A stretch of 64,000 nt of DNA from Microbacterium resistens NBRC 103078. GTDB taxonomy: Bacteria > Actinomycetota > Actinomycetes > Actinomycetales > Microbacteriaceae. A program made the translations under genes and the position numbers. Below the pieces are notes generated by a model. The model was not told where the DNA came from and made no database searches. It was given only the letters and a program-made list of their open reading frames with translations. Shown one piece after another: positions 36,646 to 46,111 of the stretch (the stretch's first letter is position 1; each line of letters starts with the position of its first letter). The stretch spans positions 1-64,000 of the forward strand of contig NZ_BCRA01000013.1 in assembly GCF_001552355.1 (NCBI RefSeq), read 5' to 3'.

Positions 36646-36714
36646 CGAGGCGATCGCCCGTTGATCTGCGTCGCTGCCCCGCGCCCATGACGGGCAGGCC
36701 CGAAGGAGGACCCC

Positions 36715-37773
36715 ATGGCTGAGCCGGCACGGACCGCACCGGCGGAGCTGCGCATCGTCGACGTCATTGAGGAGACGGCGGACGCACGCTCGCTCGTCTT
36801 CGGCGTCCCGCCCGAGCTGTCGCGAGTGTTCGACTACCGCCCGGGGCAGTTCCTCACGTTGCGCATCCCCAGCGAACGCACCGGTGCGGTCGCCCGCTCC
36901 TACTCGCTCTCCAGCACGCCCGGCATCGACGCGCATCTCAAGGTCACCGTGAAACGGACCGACGGCGGATACGCATCGAACTGGCTGTGCGACAGCATTC
37001 GCGTCGGGGACCTGCTCACCGTTCTTCCGCCGTCGGGATCCTTCGTGCTGAGGAGGCTCGACGCGGACCTCCTGCTCTTCGCCGGCGGCAGCGGCATCAC
37101 CCCGGTGATCTCGATCCTCAAGGCGGCGCTTCGCGACGGCACGGGGCGCATCCGACTCGTGTACGCGAATCGGGATCGGGACTCGGTGATCTTCCGCGCC
37201 GAGTTGAACGCTCTGGCGGAGAAGCATCCCGACCGGCTGAGCATGCTGCACTGGTACGACGACGAGCACGGCTACCCGGACATCCCGCGGGTCGCGGACG
37301 CCGCGGCGAGCCATCCCGATGCGGACGCGTACCTGTGCGGGCCGCCGCCTTTCATGCGCACCGTCGCAGACGGTCTCCGTCACGCCGGGTTCGGCGCCGA
37401 CCGGGTCCACCGCGAGGTGTTCTCCTCGCTCTCCGGCAACCCGTTCGACGAGGTGGCAGCCGTGCCCGAGGAGCCTGCCGACCAGGACGCCGGATCCGCG
37501 GGTGCTGCGAAGGGTGTCGTCCATCTCGACGGGGAGACGCACGAGGTCGCCTGGCCGCGCGATCGCACGCTGGTGGACGTGCTGCTGGCCCGCGGAATCG
37601 ACGTGCCGTACTCGTGCCGCTCGGGAGAGTGTGGCTCGTGCGCCTGTCGCCTCGTCTCCGGGGAGGTGTCCATGGCTCCGACCGAGGCGATGGACCAGGA
37701 GGACATCGACGAGGGATACCTCCTCGGCTGCCAGACGCGACCGGCCTCGGACGAGGTCGAGATCGCCTTCTGA
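36715..37773 (+). CDS. Ferredoxin reductase with plant-type 2Fe-2S domain (KshB-like)
   Basis: 352 residues. FAD-binding FNR domain (RSYSLSS), NAD domain (GGSGITPVISI, CGPPPF) and a C-terminal ferredoxin domain with CRSGECGSCACRL plus the distal cysteine in LLGCQT. This order (FAD-NAD-2Fe2S) is that of KshB and PaaE. It should pass electrons from NADH to the Rieske oxygenase at 40385. ATG 36715 follows GAAGGAGGACC. Confidence 0.9.
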   Translation: MAEPARTAPAELRIVDVIEETADARSLVFGVPPELSRVFDYRPGQFLTLRIPSERTGAVARSYSLSSTPGIDAHLKVTVKRTDGGYASNWLCDSIRVGDLLTVLPPSGSFVLRRLDADLLLFAGGSGITPVISILKAALRDGTGRIRLVYANRDRDSVIFRAELNALAEKHPDRLSMLHWYDDEHGYPDIPRVADAAASHPDADAYLCGPPPFMRTVADGLRHAGFGADRVHREVFSSLSGNPFDEVAAVPEEPADQDAGSAGAAKGVVHLDGETHEVAWPRDRTLVDVLLARGIDVPYSCRSGECGSCACRLVSGEVSMAPTEAMDQEDIDEGYLLGCQTRPASDEVEIAF

Positions 37774-37824
37774 CGCGTGGCGGTTCGGCTGGTCGGCGCA
37801 TCGACGAAGAGCAAGGAGAAGGCG

Positions 37825-38451
37825 ATGGACCTCAGAGAGCTCGTTTCTCGGGACCACACGGCCGTCGTGCTCATGGAGATGCAGCGCGGGGTGGTCGGCG
37901 ACCTCTCCGGTCCGCTTCTCGCTCCGCTGGTCGACGCCGCGCGCGAGCGAGGGATCGTCGCCGCGCTCGCCGAGGTCGTCCGGGCGGCGCGCGAGGTCGA
38001 CGTGCCGGTGGTCCATGCGGTGGTCCGCTTCCGCGCGGACGGCGTCGGCACTCCGATCAACACGCCGACGCTGGCTCGGCTGCAGCGCAGCGATCCGGAC
38101 CGGCTGCGCGAGGGGGCGGCGGACACCGATGTCCTCCCCGAGTTGAGGCCGCGACCCGGCGATGTGCTCTCCTGGCGGCGTCACGGGATGTCGGCGTTCA
38201 CCGGAACCGATCTCGACACCGTACTGCGTTCGCTGGGCGTGCGCACCGTGGTCCTCGGCGGCGTCTCGCTCAACGTCGGCGTGATCGGGACGGCGATCGA
38301 GGCCGTGAACCTCGGGTACAGGGTCGCCGTGGTCCGTGACGGGGTGGTCGGAGTCCCGCTCGAGTACGGCGACGACGTGCTGCGGCACTCGCTGCGGGCG
38401 CTCGGGGCCCAACCGACCGCCGCGGAGATCGCGGAGGCGTGGGCGGGCTGA
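37825..38451 (+). CDS. Isochorismatase-family protein without the usual Asp-Lys-Cys triad
   Basis: 208 residues with the family fold: LMEMQRGVV near residue 17, SAFTGTDLD near 123, VLGGVSLNVGVIGTAIEA near 144. In cysteine hydrolases of this family these positions carry Asp, Lys and Cys; here they are E18, R119 and G152. So it is not a normal cysteine hydrolase; it may use another mechanism, as EntB-type isochorismatases do, or be non-catalytic. ATG 37825 has AAGGAG upstream; a GTG at 37777 is less likely. Follows the reductase gene in the same arm. Confidence 0.8.
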   Translation: MDLRELVSRDHTAVVLMEMQRGVVGDLSGPLLAPLVDAARERGIVAALAEVVRAAREVDVPVVHAVVRFRADGVGTPINTPTLARLQRSDPDRLREGAADTDVLPELRPRPGDVLSWRRHGMSAFTGTDLDTVLRSLGVRTVVLGGVSLNVGVIGTAIEAVNLGYRVAVVRDGVVGVPLEYGDDVLRHSLRALGAQPTAAEIAEAWAG

Positions 38452-38460
38452 TGCTGCGCG

Positions 38461-38492
38461 CTGTCCGCCGGGGCGTCCGACCCGGCGGACAG
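38461..38492. terminator. Bidirectional intrinsic hairpin
   Basis: CTGTCCGCCGGG (38461-38472) pairs perfectly with 38481-38492 across an 8-base loop, between the convergent isochorismatase-like and esterase genes. Confidence 0.8.
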
Positions 38493-38499
38493 CCCGCGC

Positions 38500-39378
38500 T
38501 CACCCGGTGGTGGTGCGCGCGAGGGCGTCCGCGACGATGCGGACGGCCCGAGCGGACTCCGCGCGGGCCGGATCGACCGTCGGCCAGGCGTGCGGGAGGT
38601 CGGCGAAGACCTCCGCCCGCACCGGCACCCCTGCGCGCGCGAGTCCTGCGGACATCGCGAGGGTGTCGTCGAGGAGGCACTCCGAGGAACTGGCGAGGAG
38701 GAGCGCCGGAGGGAACCCGCGGAGATCGCCGAGGACCGGCGAGGCCAACGGATCGTCGTCCGGCCAGCCCTGCAGGTATTGCGCCGCCGCTGTGCGGGCG
38801 TCTGCGTGCCCGAACAGGGGATCGGTGTCGGCGCGGGTGCGATAGCTCTCGGCGGTGCAGCGGAGATCCACCCATCCCGAGAGCAGGACGAGCGCGCGAG
38901 GACGGGGGAGCCCGAGCGCGGCCCCGGCGGCGGCGAGCGCGGCGGCCAGCCCGCCCCCTGCGGAGTCGCCGACGAGAGCGGGCGGCGTCGGCGACGATCC
39001 CGCGAGCGCGCGGTAGACGTGGATCGCGTCGTGCAGGGCTGCGGGATACGGATGCTCGGGGGCGAGGCGGTAGTCCACGGCGATCACACGCTCGCCGCTG
39101 GCGAGCGCGAGCTGTTCCGCGAAGGCTCGGAACAGTTCGGGGGACCCGAGGCGGTAGCCTCCGCCGTGGAAGTAGACGGTGGTCGGCTGCGGCCCGTCGT
39201 CCGGTCGTCGCTGCGCGGAACTGCTCAGGCAGCGCACGCCGCCGATCCGGACTTCGGTGGTCTCGACACCGGGGAGCGGAGGCGCCTCCGGCGCGGAGGC
39301 GATCCGCTGACGTCGATCCAGGAGGCTCTGCGGAGTGGCGAGGGCACAGGGGCGCTCGGCGGGGATCGCGGCGCTCAT
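38500..39378 (-). CDS. Alpha/beta hydrolase, hormone-sensitive-lipase type esterase
   Basis: 292 residues of the HSL family: oxyanion motif YFHGGGY, nucleophile GDSAGGG, distal acid and HAWP histidine near the end. It probably hydrolyses the ester or lactone made by one of the monooxygenases. The ATG overlaps the SDR stop (ATGA). Confidence 0.9.
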   Translation of the reverse strand: MSAAIPAERPCALATPQSLLDRRQRIASAPEAPPLPGVETTEVRIGGVRCLSSSAQRRPDDGPQPTTVYFHGGGYRLGSPELFRAFAEQLALASGERVIAVDYRLAPEHPYPAALHDAIHVYRALAGSSPTPPALVGDSAGGGLAAALAAAGAALGLPRPRALVLLSGWVDLRCTAESYRTRADTDPLFGHADARTAAAQYLQGWPDDDPLASPVLGDLRGFPPALLLASSSECLLDDTLAMSAGLARAGVPVRAEVFADLPHAWPTVDPARAESARAVRIVADALARTTTG

Positions 39379-40178
39379 GACAGCAGGCTCTCGAAAGGGT
39401 CGATGATGCTGACGCCGCCGTCGACCGCGATCGTCTGACCGGTGACGAAGGCGGAGAGGTCGCTCGTGAGGAAGAGAGCGGCGGAAGCGACGTCGGAGGG
39501 GGAGCCGTTGCGCTTCAGGGGCGCGACCGCGGCGGCGCGCTCGCGCAGGGCGTCCGTGCCTGCGGCGAGGATCCTCGGGGTGAGGATGGAGCCCGGCGCG
39601 ACCGCGTTCGCGCGGATGCCGCGAGGGCCGAGCTCGCTGGCGAGCGTCTTCACGAGCGACACCAGCCCTGCCTTCGCCGCCCCGTAGGCGGCATGGTGCA
39701 CGGAGGCGGTCAGGCCGTGCAGCGATGAGATGAAGGTCATCGTCCCCGCCGTTCCCGTCTCGATCATGTGCCGGCCGATGTGCCGACTGAGCAGATGCGC
39801 GTGGCGGAGGCAGATCGAGAACTGCGCATCCCACGTCTGCGGATCCATGTCCAGCACCGCGGCCCATTCCGCCATGCCGACGATGTCGACGAAGCCGCTG
39901 AGCGGGCCGTCCAGGAGCCCGACGGCGTCGTGCACGAGCCGGGCGACCTCGTCGTCCTGCGTGACGTCGCCGGACCAGGGGATCCCGTCGACCTCCGCGG
40001 CGACCTGCCTGGCTCGATCCGCGTCGATGTCCGCGCAGACGACGCGGGCGCCGCTCTGGGCGAGGGCATGGCTGGCCTCTCGTCCCATGCCCTGGCCGGC
40101 GCCCACGACGACGAGCGTGCGCCCGTCGAGTCGCAGTCGTCCCGGATAGGTGCGGGTGGGGGGATCTGTGCGCGTCAT
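39375..40178 (-). CDS. SDR family oxidoreductase of the catabolic locus
   Basis: 267 residues. Nucleotide motif VVGAGQGMGREAS, catalytic serine SSLHG and YGAAK. The ATG 40178 follows GGAGGAAGG. Probably oxidises a hydroxyl of the substrate to a ketone. First gene of the short minus arm SDR-esterase, divergent from the Rieske gene and sharing operator O3. Confidence 0.88.
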   Translation of the reverse strand: MTRTDPPTRTYPGRLRLDGRTLVVVGAGQGMGREASHALAQSGARVVCADIDADRARQVAAEVDGIPWSGDVTQDDEVARLVHDAVGLLDGPLSGFVDIVGMAEWAAVLDMDPQTWDAQFSICLRHAHLLSRHIGRHMIETGTAGTMTFISSLHGLTASVHHAAYGAAKAGLVSLVKTLASELGPRGIRANAVAPGSILTPRILAAGTDALRERAAAVAPLKRNGSPSDVASAALFLTSDLSAFVTGQTIAVDGGVSIIDPFESLLS

Positions 40179-40221
40179 CGTGGCCTTCCTCCGATCAGGA
40201 CCCGGGCGGCGTTGCCTCAGG

Positions 40222-40250
40222 TTGACGCAAGTGTAGCCACTGGCTACAGT
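40222..40250. promoter_or_regulatory. Promoter and operator O3, divergent
   Basis: Plus strand: TTGACG (40222-40227), 17 nt, TACAGT (40245-40250), with the perfect 15-bp palindrome GTAGCCACTGGCTAC at 40233-40247. On the minus strand TACACT (40235-40230) can serve as the -10 for the SDR-esterase arm, with a weak -35. One operator can therefore control both arms. Confidence 0.8.
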
Positions 40251-40384
40251 GATTGCAGTCACCACGGCGGGTGACCGCGCGAGGCCTCATGGAGGAGGTC
40301 CCGCGAAGGACCGGACCGCATCGGACGCATCGCGGGTCCCACCGTTCCGCGAGTGCCCGCCGCCAGGGTTCAAGGAGGACGACT

Positions 40385-41428
40385 GTGACATCGATGGCCC
40401 TTTCCATGAAGCCGACCGGCTGGTTCCAGATCGGATGGTCGAGCGATTTCGAGGTCGGCGACGTCAAACCCCTCCGGTACTTCGATCGCGATCTGGTGGC
40501 GTTTCGCACCGAGAGCGGGAAGCTCGCGGTGCTCAACGCGTACTGCGAGCATCTGGGCGCGAACATGGCGTACGGCGGCACGGTGTGCGGCGAGGACATC
40601 CAGTGTCCGTTCCACGGCTGGCGCTGGAGCATCGCGGGCAAGAACACCCTGATCCCGTATCAGGACTCGGTGAACCGGGCACGGCGGATCGGGGCCTGGC
40701 ACACCGCCGAGCGGGACGGGATCGTGTACCTCTGGCACAACCACGACGGCGGTGCGCCCCTGTACGAGGTGCCGAGCGTCTTCGATCTCTTCCCCGGCAG
40801 CGGCTCCGAGGACGACTACCACGTCCCCGACGAGGGCGCGCGGTTCCAATCCGAGGCGCTGCCGATCCACCCCCAGTACGTCGCGGAGAACGGCGTCGAC
40901 TTCGCGCACTTCAAGTACGTGCACCGTGCCGAGGAGATCCCGACCGTGGTGAGCCGTGAGTTCGGCGAGCACGACTTCCGTTCCGAGCTGGCGCTCGACT
41001 TCTCCGTCCGCACGGCGGACGGCGGGACCGAGACGGTCGAAGGCCGGACGTTCGCCGGTCTGCTGGGCCTCGGGCTCGGCTTCTCGTACGCCTACGGCGT
41101 CGGTGCCATCTGCAGCATCACCGCGGTCACCCCCGTGGACGACGAGACCTCGATCCTCCGCTTCACCGCCTGGGCCAGCAAGGAGGACGGCGAGAGTGAG
41201 GAGCGCGTCGCCAAGCGGCAGCGCAGCGCCATCGGGCAGTTGCGCGCCGACCTCGCGATCTGGGAGCACCAGCGGTACACCGAGCCTCCCGGGCTGGCGA
41301 CGGCCGAGGCGGCCGGCTTCCGGGACATCCGCCAGTGGGCGCGTCGCTTCTACCCCACCGGCCACAAGGGCAGCGGCGCCGAGGAGCAGCGCGCGGGGAC
41401 CGACGAGCTCGTGGCGGAGAACGCCTGA
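40385..41428 (+). CDS. Rieske non-heme iron oxygenase (KshA-like)
   Basis: 347 residues. The Rieske cluster ligands are in YCEHLGANMAYG and CPFHGW; the mononuclear iron site is D-x2-H-x4-H in DFAHFKYVH. The overall pattern (TGWFQIGW...PFHGWRW...LIPYQDS) is that of KshA, the 3-ketosteroid 9-alpha-hydroxylase oxygenase, so it probably hydroxylates a polycyclic or terpenoid-like ring. GTG 40385 follows AAGGAGGACGA; ATG 40394 is an alternative. First gene of the long plus arm, 135 bases after O3. Confidence 0.9.
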   Translation: MTSMALSMKPTGWFQIGWSSDFEVGDVKPLRYFDRDLVAFRTESGKLAVLNAYCEHLGANMAYGGTVCGEDIQCPFHGWRWSIAGKNTLIPYQDSVNRARRIGAWHTAERDGIVYLWHNHDGGAPLYEVPSVFDLFPGSGSEDDYHVPDEGARFQSEALPIHPQYVAENGVDFAHFKYVHRAEEIPTVVSREFGEHDFRSELALDFSVRTADGGTETVEGRTFAGLLGLGLGFSYAYGVGAICSITAVTPVDDETSILRFTAWASKEDGESEERVAKRQRSAIGQLRADLAIWEHQRYTEPPGLATAEAAGFRDIRQWARRFYPTGHKGSGAEEQRAGTDELVAENA

Positions 41429-42585
41429 TGCGCGGGAAACTGGGGGAGGATCTCGAACGCTGGCGTGCCGAGATCCGGGCGTTCCTCGACGCGGAGCTGC
41501 CCAAGGAGCACGCCTTCAACCCGGAGTTCGACGATGCTCCGGAGCAGTGGGCCATCGCACTGGAGTTCAGCAGGAAGGTCGCCGCGAAGGGATGGATCGG
41601 CCTCACCTGGCCGGTCGAGTACGGCGGCAAGGGACTCCCGCCCGTGGCGAACCAGATCCTGCTGGAGGAGCTGTACGCGGCGGACGCGCCCATGATCAAC
41701 TCGGTCGGCATCTTCCTGGCCGCGGGCACCATCCTGGTCGGCGGCACGGAAGAACAGAAGAAGCGACTGCTGCCCGAGATCGCGAACATGCGCGTGCTCT
41801 GGGCGGAGGGGCTCACCGAGCCCGAGGCCGGGTCCGACCTCGGGTCGCTCCGGACGAAGGCCGTCCGTGACGGCGAGGAGTGGGTGATCACCGGCCAGAA
41901 GGCGTTCACCTCCTGGGGGCCGATGTCGGACGTGCTCTACGTCGCCGCGCGCACCTCCACCGATGAGGCGGCGCGCGACGCGATCAGCATCTTCGTCGTG
42001 GATCTCAAGAGCCCCGGAGTCACGCTGCACCCGATGCGCAACTACGGCGGCGGAGTGCAGTCCACGACCTACCTCGATCACGTCCGGGTGCCGGCCGACG
42101 CGCTGATCGGCGAGGAAGGCATGGGGTGGAGCTACATCATGCGCGCCTTCTACGCGTCGGGAACGGTGGAGCCGATCTACGCGATGCAGGAGGAACGGCT
42201 CCGCGCGCTCATCGCGCATTGCCGGAGCATCCCGGGCCTGCTCGACGACCCCCACGTGCGGGCCGATCTCACCGAGCTCGCCGATATCGTGCAGACCCAG
42301 CGCCTGATGGCCTACGAGATCATCGGGGACAACGCGGCGGGACGCCAGACGCCCTGGGGCGGGGGCGTGCAGCAGGTGATCGCCAAGGAGTCCGAACCGC
42401 TGTTCGCGCAGATCTACGATCGCGTGCTCGGACCCGCGAGTCAGCTCCGTCCCGGCGCGCCCGGAGCAGTGCTCGACGGGAGACCCGAGGCCTGGTACCG
42501 GCAGTCGTTCGCGAACCACGCCGGAGGGACCTCCCAACTCAAACGCATGGTGCTGGCCACGCGCGGACTCGGTCTGCCGCGATAG
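41428..42585 (+). CDS. Acyl-CoA dehydrogenase, first subunit
   Basis: 385 residues, FAD-dependent. Motifs: AEGLTEPEAGSDLGSLRT, TGQKAFTSW and the C-terminal NHAGGTSQLKRMVLATRGLGLP. Start ATG 41428 overlaps the oxygenase stop by one base. In steroid catabolism two different ACAD genes side by side make a heterotetramer; the same is likely here with the next gene. Confidence 0.9.
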   Translation: MRGKLGEDLERWRAEIRAFLDAELPKEHAFNPEFDDAPEQWAIALEFSRKVAAKGWIGLTWPVEYGGKGLPPVANQILLEELYAADAPMINSVGIFLAAGTILVGGTEEQKKRLLPEIANMRVLWAEGLTEPEAGSDLGSLRTKAVRDGEEWVITGQKAFTSWGPMSDVLYVAARTSTDEAARDAISIFVVDLKSPGVTLHPMRNYGGGVQSTTYLDHVRVPADALIGEEGMGWSYIMRAFYASGTVEPIYAMQEERLRALIAHCRSIPGLLDDPHVRADLTELADIVQTQRLMAYEIIGDNAAGRQTPWGGGVQQVIAKESEPLFAQIYDRVLGPASQLRPGAPGAVLDGRPEAWYRQSFANHAGGTSQLKRMVLATRGLGLPR

Positions 42586-42594
42586 GAGGACAAG

Positions 42595-43677
42595 ATGGAT
42601 GTGGCATGGGGCGAGGACTACGACGTCCTCGCGGATGTCGGCAGGGCCGCGTTCTCGCGGTGCTCGCCGTTGGAGGATCGCGCGAGCAGGTTGTCCTTCG
42701 AGGAGCAGGTGGCGCAGTTCGCCGACCTGGGCTGGTTGCAGCTGGGGGACCCGACGGGCGCGGATGAAGATCGTGCGCCTCTGGGCACGATCGCGGCGAT
42801 CTTCACGGAGATGGGGCGCGCACTGGTGGACGGGCCGCTCCTGGACCTGATGACGGCGCGCGACGCCTCGCTGGCAGCGGGCACGGCAGACGCCAGGGAA
42901 CTGGCGGATCGCATCGGCGATGGCGCGACGATCGTCGTCCCGGTGTTCTCCTCCGCCGACTGGGGAGAGCACGTCTCCGTCCGGGACGGCGCGCTGAGCG
43001 GCACCGCGCTCGCCGTCGGCTTCGCGGACCGGGCGCATGCCTTTCTGGTCCACGCGCGAGGTGCGGAGAACGTGCTCGCACGGGTCCCGTCCGGGGACTC
43101 CGTCGAGGTCGAGGCGATGCCGAATCTGGGGGAGCGTCCGCTGTTCGCAGTGAGGTTCTCGAACACGCCGCTCGCGTCCGAGGACGTGCTGGCCCGGGGC
43201 GCGGGCGCGGATGCCGCCGTGGAGCTGGCCGACGCCCGCGCCGCGGTCCTCCGAGCGGCGCAGGTGGTCGGAGCCGGGCAGCGCCTGCTGGAGATCACCG
43301 TCCGCTATGCGCGGGAGCGGCATCAGTTCGGCGGTCCCATCGGACGGTTCCAGGCCGTGCAGTACCTCTGCACGGACATCGCCCTCGCCGTGCATCGGAC
43401 CTCGGTGCACGTGCGCTCCACGGCCCGGGCCCTCGATGCCGGGGAGGACGTGCAGCCGCACCTGGGCCTTCTCCGCCGACAGGCCGCGCGCACGGCGCAG
43501 GTGATGGTGCACGGTGCCCACGAGGTGCACGCCGGCATCGGCTTCATGGTCGAGTCGTCCGTCCACCTGTTCACGAATGCCGCGAAGCGCTGGCAATTCG
43601 ACTTCGGATCGGATGCCCGCAACGAGGCCGACGTCGTGTCGGCCCTCGACCGACGGTGGGCGGAGTCGGCCGCGTGA
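42595..43677 (+). CDS. Acyl-CoA dehydrogenase, second subunit
   Basis: 360 residues, shorter and more diverged. It lacks the EPEAGSD stretch but keeps RHQFGGPIGRFQAVQ and HAGIGFMVESS in the C-terminal helical domain. It starts nine bases after the first ACAD gene, with AGGAGGACAAG. Probably the partner chain that completes the FAD site of the first subunit rather than an independent enzyme. Confidence 0.85.
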   Translation: MDVAWGEDYDVLADVGRAAFSRCSPLEDRASRLSFEEQVAQFADLGWLQLGDPTGADEDRAPLGTIAAIFTEMGRALVDGPLLDLMTARDASLAAGTADARELADRIGDGATIVVPVFSSADWGEHVSVRDGALSGTALAVGFADRAHAFLVHARGAENVLARVPSGDSVEVEAMPNLGERPLFAVRFSNTPLASEDVLARGAGADAAVELADARAAVLRAAQVVGAGQRLLEITVRYARERHQFGGPIGRFQAVQYLCTDIALAVHRTSVHVRSTARALDAGEDVQPHLGLLRRQAARTAQVMVHGAHEVHAGIGFMVESSVHLFTNAAKRWQFDFGSDARNEADVVSALDRRWAESAA

Positions 43678-44480
43678 GCTACATCGACTACCGCGTGGAT
43701 GACGCCGTGGCCGTCATCAGCCTCGACCGGCCGGAGAAGCACAACGCCCAGGACGAGTCGATGCTGCGCGACCTCGACGCACGATGGCAGCAGGCCGCCG
43801 CCGACGACGCGGTGAAGGTGATCGTGATCCGGGCCAACGGCGACAACTTCTCGGCCGGGCACGATCTCCGCACTCCCGCGCCGGGATACTTCCGCGACGG
43901 CAAGACCGTGATGGAGAGCGCCTACGGATGGGAGAGCGAGCACTATCTCGGCTTCTCCCAGCGCTGGCGCGACATCCCCAAGCCGTCCATCGCCGCGGTG
44001 CAGGGCGCCTGCATCGCCGGTGCACTGAACGTGATCTGGCCGTGTGATCTCATCGTCGCGGCGGAGACGGCGTCCTTCAGCGACCCGGTCGTCAAGTTCG
44101 GCGTCGGCGGGGTGGAGTACCACGCGCATCTCTGGGAGCTCGGCGCTCGCCGCGCCAAGGAGATGCTGTTCACAGCGCGCACCTTCAGCGCGGCCGAGGC
44201 GTACGACGCCGGGATGGTCAACCGCGTCGTTCCCCTGGACGAGCTGGACGCCCACACGATGGCGCTCGCCCGCGAGATCTCGGAGATGGACGCATGGGGG
44301 CTGGCCACGACCAAACGCGCCATCAACCAGGGGCTCGACGTGATGGGGCAGCGCGCCGCGATCCAGGCGGCCTTCGACATCCACTGGCACGGACACGCCA
44401 ACGCGCTGCTGCGCACCGGATACCCCCTGCTCACCCCGGATCCGCTGCGATCCGCGTCGGACACCAAGGAGGACTCGTGA
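43674..44480 (+). CDS. Enoyl-CoA hydratase/isomerase family protein
   Basis: 268 residues of the crotonase fold. Oxyanion-hole segments: DNFSAGHDL and QGACIAGALNVIWPCDL. The usual catalytic glutamates are not obvious, so the exact reaction (hydration, isomerisation or ring cleavage) is open. GTG 43674 overlaps the second ACAD stop (GTGA). Part of the beta-oxidation block. Confidence 0.88.
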   Translation: MSYIDYRVDDAVAVISLDRPEKHNAQDESMLRDLDARWQQAAADDAVKVIVIRANGDNFSAGHDLRTPAPGYFRDGKTVMESAYGWESEHYLGFSQRWRDIPKPSIAAVQGACIAGALNVIWPCDLIVAAETASFSDPVVKFGVGGVEYHAHLWELGARRAKEMLFTARTFSAAEAYDAGMVNRVVPLDELDAHTMALAREISEMDAWGLATTKRAINQGLDVMGQRAAIQAAFDIHWHGHANALLRTGYPLLTPDPLRSASDTKEDS

Positions 44481-46063
44481 GCCCGACGGTCACGCCCCGA
44501 GACGTCTCGACAGCCGATGCCGTCTCCCTCTGGCACCTGCTGAGTCTCCGGGCCGCTGCCACCGGAGCTGCGGTGGCGCTTCGCGACGAACACGGCCGGA
44601 CGGAGACGTTCGCGGACGTGGCCGGCCGCGCCGAGCGGGTCGCCGCCGGACTGAGGGATCTCGGCATCGGGCCAGGAGCCGTGGTGAGCTGGCAGCTCCC
44701 CACGAGGATCGACACGATCGTGCTGAGCCTGGCCCTGTCGAGGCTCGGCGCCGTGCAGAACCCGATCATCCCGCTGTACCGGGAGCGGGAGGTCACCGCG
44801 ATGGTCGCGCAGTGCGGCACCGAGTGGCTGATCACGATCCCCGAGTTCCGCGGTTTCGACCACGCCGCCATGGCGCACGGCGTCCGCGCCGCCACCGGTG
44901 ACCGGGTCGAGGTGATCGTGCTCGGCGAGACCCTGCCCGACGGCGACCCCGCGTCGCTGCCGCCCGCGCCGGAAGGACGTGACGAGGTGCGGTGGATCTA
45001 CACGACGTCGGGCACCACCTCGGCGCCCAAGGGCGTCTGCCACGCGGACGGCACGCTGATCGCCGGCGGAAGCGCGCTGGCTGCGGCGATCGAGGCGACG
45101 GCGAGCGACGTCGCGACGGTGCTGTTCCCGTACGCGCACATCGGCGGCCCGGACATGCTCGTGGCGTCGCTCGTGAGCGGCATGTCGCTCGTGCTCATGG
45201 AGGTCTATGAGCCGGCAGCCGCGGTCGCGCTGATGCGGGACGCCGGCGTGACGGTGACGGGCGGATCGACGCCGCACTACGCGCTGCTGCTCGAACAGCA
45301 GCGCAAGGCACCCGGCACCGTGCTCGTGCCCACTCTGCGGATCCTGGCGGGCGGAGGCGCGCCGATGCCGGAGAGCCTGTTCCGCGACGTGCTCGCCGAG
45401 ATGGGAGTGCCGGTGCTGCACGCATACGGGATGACCGAATGCCCGATGATCACCTCCGCACGCGTGGGCGACAGCGTCGAACACCTCGCGACGACCTCCG
45501 GGCGTCCGGTGCAGGGGTGCGAGGTGGAGATCCGGTCGGAGGAGGGCGACGCCCTGGCGGCCGGGGAGGCCGGCCGGGTCTGGCTGCGCGGGGAGATGCG
45601 CTTTCTCCACTACCTCGTGGACGGTCAGCCGGTCGCGCCGTTCGACGCGGAGGGGTGGCTGTTCACCGGCGACGTCGGGCGTCTCGACCCGGACGGACAT
45701 CTCGTCCTCGTCGGGCGCGAGAAGGACCTCATCATCCGGAAGGGGGAGACGATCAGCCCCGCGGAGATCGAGGACGTCCTGGCGGCTCACCCCGGCATCG
45801 CCGACGTGGCGGTGCTCGGCCTTCCGGACGAACGGACCGGGGAGCGGATCTGCGCGGTGCTCGTGGCGGCACCAGGAGGCGAGGCGCCGGATCTGGCCGC
45901 GGTGCGCGAGCACTGTCGCGCCTCGGGCATCTCACCGGCGAAGTTCCCCGAGCAGGTCGTCCTCGTGGACGAGATGCCCAAGACCCCGACCATGAAGATC
46001 CGCAAGCAGGTCCTCCGCGAGTCCGTGTCGGACGCGGCCCTCGCGGTCCCGACGGCCGGCTGA
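44477..46063 (+). CDS. AMP-forming acyl-CoA ligase
   Basis: 528 residues of the ANL superfamily. P-loop YTTSGTTSAPKGV, A5 motif YGMTEC, A7 and hinge GWLFTGDVGRLDPDGHLVLVGREKD, and the lysine tail PKTPTMKIRKQVLR. It should activate the carboxylic acid formed after ring opening as CoA thioester. GTG 44477 overlaps the hydratase stop (GTGA) and has AAGGAGGAC upstream. Confidence 0.9.
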   Translation: MSPTVTPRDVSTADAVSLWHLLSLRAAATGAAVALRDEHGRTETFADVAGRAERVAAGLRDLGIGPGAVVSWQLPTRIDTIVLSLALSRLGAVQNPIIPLYREREVTAMVAQCGTEWLITIPEFRGFDHAAMAHGVRAATGDRVEVIVLGETLPDGDPASLPPAPEGRDEVRWIYTTSGTTSAPKGVCHADGTLIAGGSALAAAIEATASDVATVLFPYAHIGGPDMLVASLVSGMSLVLMEVYEPAAAVALMRDAGVTVTGGSTPHYALLLEQQRKAPGTVLVPTLRILAGGGAPMPESLFRDVLAEMGVPVLHAYGMTECPMITSARVGDSVEHLATTSGRPVQGCEVEIRSEEGDALAAGEAGRVWLRGEMRFLHYLVDGQPVAPFDAEGWLFTGDVGRLDPDGHLVLVGREKDLIIRKGETISPAEIEDVLAAHPGIADVAVLGLPDERTGERICAVLVAAPGGEAPDLAAVREHCRASGISPAKFPEQVVLVDEMPKTPTMKIRKQVLRESVSDAALAVPTAG

Positions 46064-46111
46064 CGCAGTCCCCGGCGGCCCAGGCCGCCCATCGAGCATT
46101 GGAACCTAGAC

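Noticed and set aside
36409-38412. Upstream extension of the cyclase reading frame by about 670 codons
   Set aside because: The extension runs opposite the reductase and isochorismatase-like genes and across O1 and O2; the GTG at 36408 with GAGGAGG is the proper start.
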